DNA from: JAIVGV01 sp031425275
GTDB lineage: Bacteria > Acidobacteriota > Blastocatellia > Pyrinomonadales > Pyrinomonadaceae
NCBI GenBank assembly: GCA_031425275.1
Contig: JANPJA010000124.1
Location: 52,050-116,049 of the forward strand
DNA length: 64,000 bases
Direction: 5' to 3'
Notes under the pieces: model-generated
The model's database searches: none
Told to the model about the DNA's origin: nothing
The model's input: the letters and a program-made list of their open reading frames with translations, nothing else
Position numbers and translations under genes: made by a program
Part shown: in pieces, positions 1 through 7,509 of the stretch
Layout of the letters: each line of letters begins with the position of its first letter
Numbering within the stretch: the first letter of the stretch is position 1

Positions 1-366
1 CAGCTCGGAGCGCCCGTCCTTGTCGATCCAAATGTACGAGGGTTGTGCCATCTCTCTTTTAACCTCCAAACGTATCAGCTCGCGCAGGTCAACCGCCGTG
101 ACCAGTTTCGGCGCGGCGACGGCGGCGACGGCGTCGTCCGGCGGCGGCGTCGAGCCGCGCGGCCTCCGCTTCCGCACGGGCGCGGCGGCCGGTTCGGGCG
201 CGCGGTGAGCTTCGTAGTAGGCGGCGACCGCGGCGTCCACATCCTCCCGCCGCTCGTCGTAGAAGAGCGCGAAGTCTTGGCAGCGAGTGCGGAAGGCGCA
301 GTTGACCGAACAGACGAGCGCGTCTTTAAAATGCTCGTAGCGGTTGCAGTAAAGTTTTAGGCGCAT
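1..366 (-). CDS. Cys-rich hypothetical protein, 3' end outside window
   Basis: The reading frame is open from an ATG at 366 to the left edge, giving 122 codons without a stop; the C-terminus lies outside the window. The N-terminus carries four cysteines (C7, C19, C23, C29) in a C-x11-C-x3-C-x5-C layout, which suggests a metal or Fe-S site, although I do not recognise the family. A Pro/Ala/Arg-rich linker follows (about residues 55-90), then a segment YIWIDKDG. An internal Met at base 51 has a good GGAGG upstream (62-67), so a shorter product starting at MAQPSYIW is possible. Codon use matches the neighbours. The function is unknown. Confidence 0.6.
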   Translation of the reverse strand, partial: MRLKLYCNRYEHFKDALVCSVNCAFRTRCQDFALFYDERREDVDAAVAAYYEAHRAPEPAAAPVRKRRPRGSTPPPDDAVAAVAAPKLVTAVDLRELIRLEVKREMAQPSYIWIDKDGRSEL

Positions 367-751
367 CGACTTCGGGGCCGCGCTTTAAGGCGGCCGGCCG
401 GGAGTCTGGAGACTGTAACACACACTGTTCCGTGCGTGCAACGCTAGCCAGTGTGTGAAACGAAGGGCCGCGAAAGTCTTTCGGAGATTATTAGCCGGCC
501 GAGTTGGTCAGTGGTGAATTGGCCCTTCGTCGTTCGCGGAGAGGCCGCCCGCGCCGGGGCGCGAAAACCTTTCCGCGCGCGAACGGTGTGGGCGTATAAT
601 GCCGCGCGGTCGCGGACATCTTTTTGCGAAGCCGGCCTCTGCCTCAACGGGCCGGTTCTCAGTCGCCTCTTTCACCGGCCGGTTCTCAGTCGTCTCTTTC
701 TGGCGCGCGTCCTCCGAACCCGCGCGCCCTCACACTTAGAGGAGACACTTT
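367..751. other. Divergent spacer with 24-nt direct repeat
   Basis: The spacer lies between two divergently oriented genes. It holds two 24-base direct copies beginning GGCCGGTTCTCAGTCG at 650-673 and 677-700, with one mismatch and a 27-base period, and a candidate promoter near 595. I see no further open frame worth calling. Confidence 0.5.
571..600 (+). promoter_or_regulatory. Candidate promoter for the zinc-ribbon membrane protein
   Basis: A perfect TATAAT lies at 595-600 inside GCGTATAATG. The -35 position (571-576, TTCCGC) is a poor match, so the call rests on the -10 hexamer. The same GCGTATAAT string occurs before the SbcD-like gene at 32881. Confidence 0.35.
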
Positions 752-1252
752 TTGTACAGACCAAACTTCTGCGCCGACTGCGGCGAGCGCGTGGTGCGCG
801 AGCGTTGGCGCGCGTGGGCGAGCCGCCGCTTCTGCCCGTCGTGCGAGCGCAGGCACGGGCGCGCATGGACGCGGCCGCTCGTCGCGCTGTGCCTCGCGGC
901 GTGCGCGGGGTTCGCGCTCGGACATCTGCTGCGGCCCTCGCCGCCGCCGCTGCTGCTCATCGAGCGCGGGAGCCTGCCCGCCCCCGCGCTTCTCGCCAAA
1001 CCGACGAGCGCACAAAAAACTGACGGCGCGGGCGGCGACGCGAACGCGCCTGCGACGGCCGCCGCCGCCGCACGCGACCCGGGCGCGAACGCCGAGCCGC
1101 CGACCGACCCCGCCGAGATCGTCTCCGTCTGCGGCGCGCGCACGAAGAAGGGCACGCCCTGCTCGCGCCGCGTGCGCGGGACGGGCCGCTGCTGGCAGCA
1201 CCGCGGCCGGCCCGCCATGCTCCCCGCCTCGAAGCTCGTCGTGCGCGGATGA
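752..1252 (+). CDS. Zinc-ribbon, single-TM protein with C-terminal Cys/His motif (DUF5763-like)
   Basis: This 166-residue protein starts with TTG at 752. That start is supported by GAGGAGA at 739-745, and the protein reads straight into its first CxxC. Residues 7-10 and 28-31 form a CxxC-x17-CxxC zinc ribbon. A hydrophobic helix follows at about 42-60, then a low-complexity Ala/Pro linker. The C-terminus has the compact motif CGARTKKGTPC...GRCWQH, which resembles the DUF5763 family. The likely topology is one membrane anchor with metal-binding modules on opposite sides. The biochemical role is unknown. It stands alone between two spacers. Confidence 0.72.
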   Translation: MYRPNFCADCGERVVRERWRAWASRRFCPSCERRHGRAWTRPLVALCLAACAGFALGHLLRPSPPPLLLIERGSLPAPALLAKPTSAQKTDGAGGDANAPATAAAAARDPGANAEPPTDPAEIVSVCGARTKKGTPCSRRVRGTGRCWQHRGRPAMLPASKLVVRG

Positions 1253-1587
1253 CAAAGAAACGATGGATGAACGTGGAACGATGAATAAAGGTCGTCAGTG
1301 GTCAGTTGTCCGTTGTTAATCGGGCCGGCGCGTTCGCGTTATACAGATAGCTTCGGCACGTGCAACTGACCACTGACCACTGACCAACAGCGTCCGCAGC
1401 GACTGGCGCGCTCGGCCCCGTCTCGACTACAATGCGCGGGCTAACCCGTTGCCGTTGTCGCGAGACAACCTGAAGACTCCCTGTCCGACCTTAAAACTTC
1501 GACACTGCCGCAGCCCCGTTCCGTGGCGCGCACTCCCGCCGCCCTCGCCGAGGCCGCCCCGAAAGACCCGCTCGACCAAAAAAAGCC
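1253..1587. repeat. GGTCAGT-type heptamer inverted repeat spacer
   Basis: Left arm 1292-1316 has GTCAGTGGTCAGTTGTCCG. Right arm 1361-1385 has the complement, ACTGACCACTGACCACTGACC. The arms can pair around an approximately 45-base core. A short GAACGATGAA unit (class D heptamer) precedes it at 1269-1280. No gene is visible in the spacer. Confidence 0.7.
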
Positions 1588-4500
1588 ATGAAGAAAAACT
1601 CGCTGCTCACGCTCGCACTCCTCCTCATCGTCGCGCCGGCCGCCGCCTTCGCCAAAGAGGCGCGTCTCGTCCGCTACCCGCACTACCATCAGGGCCGCGT
1701 CGCCTTCAGCTACCTCGGCGACATCTGGACGGCGGGCGAGGACGGCTCGAACGTCGCGCGCCTCACCGTCCACAAGGCGCGCGACGTGTACCCGCGCTTC
1801 TCGCCCGACGGCAAGTGGATCGCGTTCTCGTCGGATCGCAACGGCAACATGGACGTGTTTTTGATCGCCGTCGCGGGCGGGGCGGTCAAGCAGTTGACCG
1901 CGCACTCGGCCGACGACACGGTGCTCAACTGGACGCCGGACGGCGGCCGAATCCTCTTCTCGTCGAACCGCGGCGAGGACTTCGCGGCGAAGCTCTACAC
2001 CGTCTCGACGGCGGGCGGGATGCCGCAGTCGGCCGGAACGGAGATGGGCGTGCAGGGGTCGTACTCGCCCGACGGCACCCGCCTCGCCTACAACCAGAAG
2101 GCGCAAGCCTACTGGCGCAAGTTCTACCGCGGATCGAGCCAGTCGGACGTCGTCGTCGCGGACATCTCCGCGCGCAAGTTCACGAACCTGACCGAGTTCG
2201 ACGGGATGGACTCGTGGCCGATGTGGGGCCGCGACGGCTTCATCTACTTCGTGAGCGACCGCGAGGGCAAGGGGCAGACGAACGTCTGGCGCGTCGCCGA
2301 GCGCGGGGCGGGGGCCAAGGCCGAGCGCGTCACCGCTTACGCCTCCGGCGACGTGCGCTGGCCCGCGATGAGCGCGGACGGTAAGACCATCGTCTTCGAG
2401 CACGACTTCGGGATCGCCAAGCTCGACGTGGGCGGCAAGCGCGTCACGCCGCTCAAATTCGACATCGCGGCCGAGACGCAGGAGTCTCTGTCGGAAGTGC
2501 GCGACTTCAACTCGCAGGTTGACGACTACGCGCTCGCGCCCAACTCGCGCCGCGTCGCCGTCGCCGTCCACGGCGAAATCTTCACCGCGCCGGTCGAGGA
2601 AGGCGACCTCCGGCAGCTCACCGACAGCCCTTGGCGCGACCGCAACGTCGAGTACTCGCCCGACGGCAAGTGGCTCGCCTTCGTCTCCGACCGCAGCGGC
2701 CGCGAGGAACTCTACGTCACGGCCGTTGACGGCGCGGGCGAGGCGCAGAAGTTGACCGACATCGACGCGCTCAAGTCCGGCTACGTCTGGTCGCCCGACT
2801 CGACGCAGATCGCTTTCGCCGCTTCCGACAACAAACTCCGCACCGTCAACGTCGCCTCGAAGCAAGTGTTGGAACTCGACACGGCGCGCTACGGCGGACA
2901 CGGCGGCGGCGACTGGTCGCCCGACGGCAAGTGGATCGCCTTCTCGAAGCCCGACATCTCGCGCACCAACGACATCTACCTCATCCCCTCGGCGGGCGGC
3001 GAGGCGCGCAAAGTCACCTTCGACCCGGCGAGCGATCAAGGCCCGAACTTTACGCCCGACGGCCGCAAGCTCTACTTCTCGCGCATCGACGGCACGAACT
3101 TCGGCGGCACCCCTTCCGTGCAGCTCTACTCGATCACGCTCGAACGCCTCGACCGCGACCCGGACGATCCGGAAGAGCGCGCCGACGCCGAGGCCGCGCA
3201 AGCCGAAGGGACGCCCGGCGCGGGCGGCGAGATGCGTCGGCCGGCCGGCGCGCCCGGCGCGGGCGGGCCGCGCCCGACCCCGACGCCGCGCGAGATCAAG
3301 ATGGACTGGGCCGGGATGAAGCGGCGCACGCGCCAGTTGACGCGGATGCCTTTCCCCGTCTCGACCTACGCCATCGCGCCCGACAGCAAGACCATCGTCT
3401 TCGTCACGAGCGAGCCGGCCGGTCAGGCCGCCATCCCCGTCGTCTATTCGATTCAGGAAGACGGGCGGCGGATGACGCGCATCACCTCCGGCGCGCCTCC
3501 CGCGGGCGACGCGGGCGGCGGGGGCGGCGGCTTCGGCGGCGTGTCCAACCTCAACCTCTCGCGCGACGGCCGCACGCTCTTCTTTCAGGAGGGCGACTTC
3601 GTCTATTCAGTCGCGATGCCGCCGCCCGCCCCGGCCGGCGCGCCCGCGAGCGCGGCCGGGGCGGGCGCGGGCAGCGCGCCGCGCCGCCGCATCAACTTCG
3701 TCGCGAAGGTCAAAGTTGACCGCCCCTCCGAGTGGGTGCAGATGTTCGACGACGCTTGGCGGACGATGAAGTACCGCTTCTACGATCCCAAAATGCACGG
3801 GATGGACTGGGACGCGATGCGCGCCAAGTACCGCCCGCTCACCGAATTCGTCGGCGACCGGCAGGAACTCTTAAACATCGTCAACGAGATGATTGGCGAA
3901 CTCAACGCCTCGCACACCGGCACGGCCCCGCCCCCGGGCGGCCCGCAACCGGGCGCGACCTCGACCGGCCACCTCGGCGTCGAGCTTGAGCCGGACACGC
4001 AGGCGGGCCGCTACCGCGTCACGCATGTTTATGAGGACGGCCCGGCCGACAAGGACTGGGTCAAGGTCTCGGTCGGCGATTACCTGATCGCCATCGACGG
4101 CAAGCCGGTCAAGGCCGGCGACGAGTACTGGCAGCATTTGAACCACCGCCTCAACCGCAAGGTCGCCGTCACGTTCAACAGCAAGCCCGCGGACGAGGGG
4201 GCGTGGCGCACGCGCCTCGAACCGACCTCGATGGGCAACTACTCGCAGCTCCGTTACGAGCGTTGGGTCAAGAGCCGGCGCGCCGAAGTGGACAAGCTGT
4301 CGGGCGGGAAGATCGGCTACGTCCACATTCAGGGGATGAACCAGCCTTCGTTGCGCCGCTTCGAGCGCGAGCTGCGCGAGTACCGCGACAAGCAGGCGCT
4401 CGTCATCGACCAGCGTTGGAACGGCGGCGGCAACATCGAGCAGGAGTTGTTGGCGATCCTCGTCCAGCGTCAGTATCAGGTCTGGCAGCCGCGCGGGACG

Positions 4501-4902
4501 GAGGCGACGACGCGGCCCGGCGCGGGCTTCTTCGGCCCGAAGGTGGTGTTGCAGAACTGGCGCTCGGCCTCGAACGCCGAGATGTTCCCGGCGGGCTTCC
4601 GCGCGCTGGGCCTCGGCAAGGTGATCGGCGTCCCGACCGCCGGCGCGGTCATCGGCACGGGCAGCTACTCCTTGATCGACGGCTCGACCGTGCGCACGCC
4701 CGGCGTCGGCGTCTATCTCTTCGACAAGGGGCAGACGAACATGGAGAACACCGGCGTCCAGCCCGACATCCTCGTCGATAACAAGCCCGAAGACGTGCTC
4801 GCGGGCCGCGACCCGCAGTTGGAGACGGCCGTGCAGGAGCTGCTCAGACAGCTCCGCGCGGGCGGCGAGCGCAACGTGGCCGGGCAGGGCAGTAAGCAGT
4901 AA
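1588..4902 (+). CDS. Tricorn-like exported serine protease (PD40 propeller, PDZ, S41)
   Basis: The product is 1104 residues with a signal peptide (MKKNSLLTLALLLIVAPAAA, cut near FAKEA). It therefore acts outside the cytoplasm, unlike archaeal tricorn. Repeated SPDGKWIAF-type WD40/TolB blades fill about residues 25-700. A Gly/Pro/Ala-rich insertion interrupts them near 530-575. S775-H776 (ASHTG) corresponds to the tricorn Ser/His pair, a PDZ domain covers about 790-885, and the S41 core follows with RWNGGGN and the nucleophile motif S-A-S-N-A-E (S995). Length and domain order match tricorn core proteases. The role is degradation of oligopeptides; the specificity cannot be read from sequence. 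It may work with the exported S10 carboxypeptidase downstream. Confidence 0.93.
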   Translation: MKKNSLLTLALLLIVAPAAAFAKEARLVRYPHYHQGRVAFSYLGDIWTAGEDGSNVARLTVHKARDVYPRFSPDGKWIAFSSDRNGNMDVFLIAVAGGAVKQLTAHSADDTVLNWTPDGGRILFSSNRGEDFAAKLYTVSTAGGMPQSAGTEMGVQGSYSPDGTRLAYNQKAQAYWRKFYRGSSQSDVVVADISARKFTNLTEFDGMDSWPMWGRDGFIYFVSDREGKGQTNVWRVAERGAGAKAERVTAYASGDVRWPAMSADGKTIVFEHDFGIAKLDVGGKRVTPLKFDIAAETQESLSEVRDFNSQVDDYALAPNSRRVAVAVHGEIFTAPVEEGDLRQLTDSPWRDRNVEYSPDGKWLAFVSDRSGREELYVTAVDGAGEAQKLTDIDALKSGYVWSPDSTQIAFAASDNKLRTVNVASKQVLELDTARYGGHGGGDWSPDGKWIAFSKPDISRTNDIYLIPSAGGEARKVTFDPASDQGPNFTPDGRKLYFSRIDGTNFGGTPSVQLYSITLERLDRDPDDPEERADAEAAQAEGTPGAGGEMRRPAGAPGAGGPRPTPTPREIKMDWAGMKRRTRQLTRMPFPVSTYAIAPDSKTIVFVTSEPAGQAAIPVVYSIQEDGRRMTRITSGAPPAGDAGGGGGGFGGVSNLNLSRDGRTLFFQEGDFVYSVAMPPPAPAGAPASAAGAGAGSAPRRRINFVAKVKVDRPSEWVQMFDDAWRTMKYRFYDPKMHGMDWDAMRAKYRPLTEFVGDRQELLNIVNEMIGELNASHTGTAPPPGGPQPGATSTGHLGVELEPDTQAGRYRVTHVYEDGPADKDWVKVSVGDYLIAIDGKPVKAGDEYWQHLNHRLNRKVAVTFNSKPADEGAWRTRLEPTSMGNYSQLRYERWVKSRRAEVDKLSGGKIGYVHIQGMNQPSLRRFERELREYRDKQALVIDQRWNGGGNIEQELLAILVQRQYQVWQPRGTEATTRPGAGFFGPKVVLQNWRSASNAEMFPAGFRALGLGKVIGVPTAGAVIGTGSYSLIDGSTVRTPGVGVYLFDKGQTNMENTGVQPDILVDNKPEDVLAGRDPQLETAVQELLRQLRAGGERNVAGQGSKQ

Positions 4903-4925
4903 GCAGTCAGCGGTCAGCAGACGGT

Positions 4926-4962
4926 AAGGCGGCGGGCGGTCAGAAGGGCTGTCCGCCGCCTT
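4926..4962 (+). terminator. Hairpin downstream of tricorn-like gene
   Basis: AAGGCGGCGG (4926-4935) pairs with CCGCCGCCTT (4953-4962) around a 17-base loop. There is only a short AATTT stretch after it, so it is a weak intrinsic terminator. A GCAGTAA-type tandem repeat (4890-4915) lies between the stop codon and the stem. Confidence 0.4.
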
Positions 4963-5009
4963 CCGAATTTCAGAACAAGGCGCGGATGGATGCGACCCGT
5001 CCGCTACGG

Positions 5010-5120
5010 TGTAGGGGCAGGGCTTGTCCGCGGCCCGTTCGGGCGCGCCAGCGCGAATTGTTTTTCGATCAGCGTGCGTGCTGTCGCACGCTGCGGGCAG
5101 GGACAAGCCCTGCCCCTACA
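5010..5120. repeat. MITE-like inverted repeat, GTAGGGGCAGGGCTTGTCC ends
   Basis: TGTAGGGGCAGGGCTTGTCC at 5010-5029 is exactly complementary to GGACAAGCCCTGCCCCTACA at 5101-5120. An inner perfect 8-bp stem, AGCGTGCG/CGCACGCT, lies at 5071-5078 and 5085-5092. The element sits in the leader of the S10 peptidase gene and encodes nothing. Confidence 0.7.
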
Positions 5121-5172
5121 ATTATTATTTCGCCGCCCAAATACATACCGCTTGAGGAGGCACAGGTCGAAG

Positions 5173-6882
5173 ATGCGAAACAACGCGCGCAACGGCTCAA
5201 CGGTTTTTAGTCTCGTCAAAATCACCGCGCTCGTCATCAGCCTCGGCTGGCCCGCGGCCGCCGGCGCGCAACGTCGCCAGCGCGCGGATGTCGAACAGCA
5301 ACAGCCGCAGCCGCCCCCGCCCCCGGCGGCCGCGCAGCCGTCGCCGCCGCCGCAGCAAGAGCAGCAACCGCAACCGCAGTCGCCGCCGCAACAGCAACAG
5401 CAACAGCAGCAGCAGGGCACGGGCCGACAGTCTATGCCGTCGTCGTCTCCCTCCGAGCGCGACCCCGCGTTGACCGACGGCCCGCCGGTCGTCACGCGCC
5501 ACTCGATCCAAGTGGGCGGGCGGACTTTGCGCTACACCGTGACGACCGGCGTGATGCCGCTGAAGTCGGCGGCGGGCGAAACCGAGGCGCGGATTTTCTA
5601 CATGGCCTACACGCTCGACGGCGCGGAGCGCGCGGCGGAGCGGCCGCTGATGTTCTCGTTCAACGGCGGCCCCGGCTCGTCAAGCGTCTGGCTGCATCTG
5701 GGCGCGCTCGGCCCCCGCCGCGTCGAGATGCTCGACGACGGCGGGATGCCCGCGCCGCCTTTCCGCCTCGTCGATAACGAGCACACGTGGCTCGACACGA
5801 CCGACCTCGTCTTCATCGACCCCGTCGGCACCGGCTACAGCCGCGCCGCCCGCCCCGACCTCGCGCCGCGTTACTTCGGACTGCAAGGCGACATCGCGTC
5901 GGTCGGCGAGTTCATCCGCCTGTACCTGACGAAGAACGCGCGCTGGTCTTCGCCGCTCTTCCTCGTCGGCGAAAGTTACGGCACGACGCGCGCCGCCGGC
6001 CTCGCGGGTTATTTGATCGACCGCGGCATCGCCTTCAACGGCGTCCTGCTCGTCTCGTCGATCTTGAACTTCCAGACGGCCCGCTTCGCGCGCGGCAACG
6101 ACTTGCCTTACGTCCTCTTCCTCCCGACCTACACGGCCACCGCGTGGTATCACAAAAAGCTCGCCCCCGATCTGCAACGCGACTTGCGGCGCACGCTCGA
6201 CGAGGCCGAACGCTGGGCGATGACCGACTACGCCGCCGCGCTCGCCAAAGGCGACCGGCTCACCGCGCAGGAGCGGCAGGAAGTTTTGGACAAGCTCTCG
6301 CGCTACACGGGCCTCGGCAAAGAGTGGCTCGACGACAACGATCTGCGCGTCGAGATTCAGCGGTTCGACAAGGAGTTGCTGCGCGACGAGCGGCGCACCG
6401 TCGGCCGTCTCGACAGCCGCTTCAAGGGGATGGACGAGCGCAACGGGAGTGAGTTCCCCGACTTCGACCCCTCGATGGCCGCCATCCGCCCGCCCTACAC
6501 CGCGACCTTCAACGACTACGTGCGCACCGAGCTGAATTTTCGCACCGACCTCGAATACTTCATCCTCGGCGGCGGCATCGGCCGCTGGGACTTCGGCTCC
6601 GACAACGCCTACGCCGACACCTCGCTCGCGCTCCGCAGCGCCTTCGCCAAGAACCCGTACATGAAAATGTTCGTCGCCTCCGGCTACTACGATCTGGCGA
6701 CGCCCTACTTCGCCACCGAGTACACGATGACGCACATGGGCCTCGACCCCAGTTTGCGGCCCAACGTCACGACGCGCTATTACGAAGCCGGACACATGAT
6801 GTACGTCGACCGCCGCTCGCTCGGTGACCTCGACCGCGACGCGGCCGCCTTCGTCCAGTCGGCGACCGCGCGACGGAGGTGA
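5173..6882 (+). CDS. Secreted serine carboxypeptidase, family S10
   Basis: The start chosen is ATG 5173 because GAGGAGG lies at 5153-5159 and a signal peptide follows (hydrophobic TALVISLGWPAAAGA). The earlier in-frame start near 4990 would read through the upstream inverted repeat. The mature N-terminus is a Gln/Pro tract (about residues 35-85). The catalytic domain shows NGGPGSSS near residue 163, GESYG with nucleophile S268, D507 in GYYDLATPY and H541 in AGHMMY, so the triad is complete. The 569-residue length is normal for bacterial S10 enzymes. It removes C-terminal residues from peptides in the periplasm or outside, which fits with the tricorn-like protease just upstream. Confidence 0.92.
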   Translation: MRNNARNGSTVFSLVKITALVISLGWPAAAGAQRRQRADVEQQQPQPPPPPAAAQPSPPPQQEQQPQPQSPPQQQQQQQQQGTGRQSMPSSSPSERDPALTDGPPVVTRHSIQVGGRTLRYTVTTGVMPLKSAAGETEARIFYMAYTLDGAERAAERPLMFSFNGGPGSSSVWLHLGALGPRRVEMLDDGGMPAPPFRLVDNEHTWLDTTDLVFIDPVGTGYSRAARPDLAPRYFGLQGDIASVGEFIRLYLTKNARWSSPLFLVGESYGTTRAAGLAGYLIDRGIAFNGVLLVSSILNFQTARFARGNDLPYVLFLPTYTATAWYHKKLAPDLQRDLRRTLDEAERWAMTDYAAALAKGDRLTAQERQEVLDKLSRYTGLGKEWLDDNDLRVEIQRFDKELLRDERRTVGRLDSRFKGMDERNGSEFPDFDPSMAAIRPPYTATFNDYVRTELNFRTDLEYFILGGGIGRWDFGSDNAYADTSLALRSAFAKNPYMKMFVASGYYDLATPYFATEYTMTHMGLDPSLRPNVTTRYYEAGHMMYVDRRSLGDLDRDAAAFVQSATARRR

Positions 6883-6888
6883 GGGCGT

Positions 6889-7083
6889 ATGAAGTTCAGC
6901 GAGCTTGTCCGCCTGCTGGAGAAACACGGCTTCCGGCCGGTGAAAGTGAAGGGGTCGATCCGGTATTATGGGAAGCCCGGACACGACCGGCTGATCCGCG
7001 TCGATTTTCACGGCGGGAAGGAAGTGCCGACCGGCACGTGCCACGTCATCTTGAGGGCGGCCGGGATTAAGGAAAGGAACTGA
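6889..7083 (+). CDS. hicA: HicA-like toxin with catalytic His replaced
   Basis: The protein has 64 residues, the usual HicA length, and starts at ATG 6889 behind GGAGGTGAG overlapping the S10 stop codon. The fold signature is present: SELVRLLEKHGF at the N-terminus, then KVKGS, RVDFHGGKEVPTG and HVILRAAGI. In active HicA the dsRBD-like fold carries GSH, whose His is catalytic for mRNA cleavage; here it reads GSIRYY, so the His is Ile. It is probably an inactive or altered toxin. The gene directly precedes hicB with 8 bases between them. Confidence 0.85.
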   Translation: MKFSELVRLLEKHGFRPVKVKGSIRYYGKPGHDRLIRVDFHGGKEVPTGTCHVILRAAGIKERN

Positions 7084-7091
7084 GGTGCGAC

Positions 7092-7340
7092 ATGATCGAT
7101 CTCAACTATTCGCTCGTCATTGAGGCGACGGCTGATCCGAGTTTCTTCGGCTTCTACTCTACGGAGTTGGAAGGATTCACGGGCGTCGGCCATTCGGTCG
7201 AGGATTGCATCTACAAAGCTCGTTGGGGGATGGAAGAGCACGTCGCGCTGCTGCGCGAGCAGGGCCTAAGTGTTCCCGCGCCGAACCCGAACCCGACCGT
7301 CGTCGTCCAAAACGAACAACCTTTAGAGTCAGCCGCGTAG
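7092..7340 (+). CDS. hicB: HicB-like antitoxin
   Basis: The 82-residue protein starts at ATG 7092, preceded by a GAGGTG at 7082-7087. It has the short HicB fold: an N-terminal strand YSLVIEATADPSFFGFYS, a LEGFTGVGHSVEDC segment matching the family L-x-G-x5-G-x-S-x-E-[ED] pattern, then an amphipathic helix and a GLSVPAPNP tail. No DNA-binding C-terminal domain is present, so it is the minimal form. It would bind and neutralise HicA. Whether it still has a target is unclear, given the changed HicA residue. Confidence 0.82.
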   Translation: MIDLNYSLVIEATADPSFFGFYSTELEGFTGVGHSVEDCIYKARWGMEEHVALLREQGLSVPAPNPNPTVVVQNEQPLESAA

Positions 7341-7348
7341 GCGACGGG

Positions 7349-7500
7349 CAGTTAGCTCTTAGCCGTTAGCTGTTAGCCAAGCGACCGGCGGCGATAAAAG
7401 TTGAAGGCGGGAGTCGGCTATGACTGAGCCGACTCCCGCCTTCAACTTTTTGCCTAACAGCTAACAGCTAACAGCTAATGGCTAACAGCTAACGGCTAAT
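7349..7500. repeat. TTAGCTG heptamer array flanking a terminator
   Basis: Left arm 7349-7378 repeats the heptamer GTTAGCT/GTTAGCC. Right arm 7454-7499 repeats CTAACAG/CTAACGG about six times. The arms are complementary and enclose the 24-bp stem at 7396-7450. The spacer separates the convergent hicB and amidohydrolase genes. Confidence 0.8.
7396..7450. terminator. Strong bidirectional intrinsic terminator
   Basis: A perfect 24-bp stem joins 7396-7419 (starting AAAAGTTGAAGGCGGG) to 7427-7450, with loop ATGACTG. It is flanked by A-rich and T-rich ends, so it can act on transcripts from both directions: hicAB on the plus strand and the amidohydrolase operon on the minus strand. Confidence 0.85.
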
Positions 7501-7509
7501 CGCTCCCGG

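Noticed and set aside
1441..3201. Long minus-strand open frame opposite the tricorn-like gene
   Set aside because: High-GC shadow: Arg/Val/Ala-rich composition without motifs, fully overlapped by a gene with clear domains.
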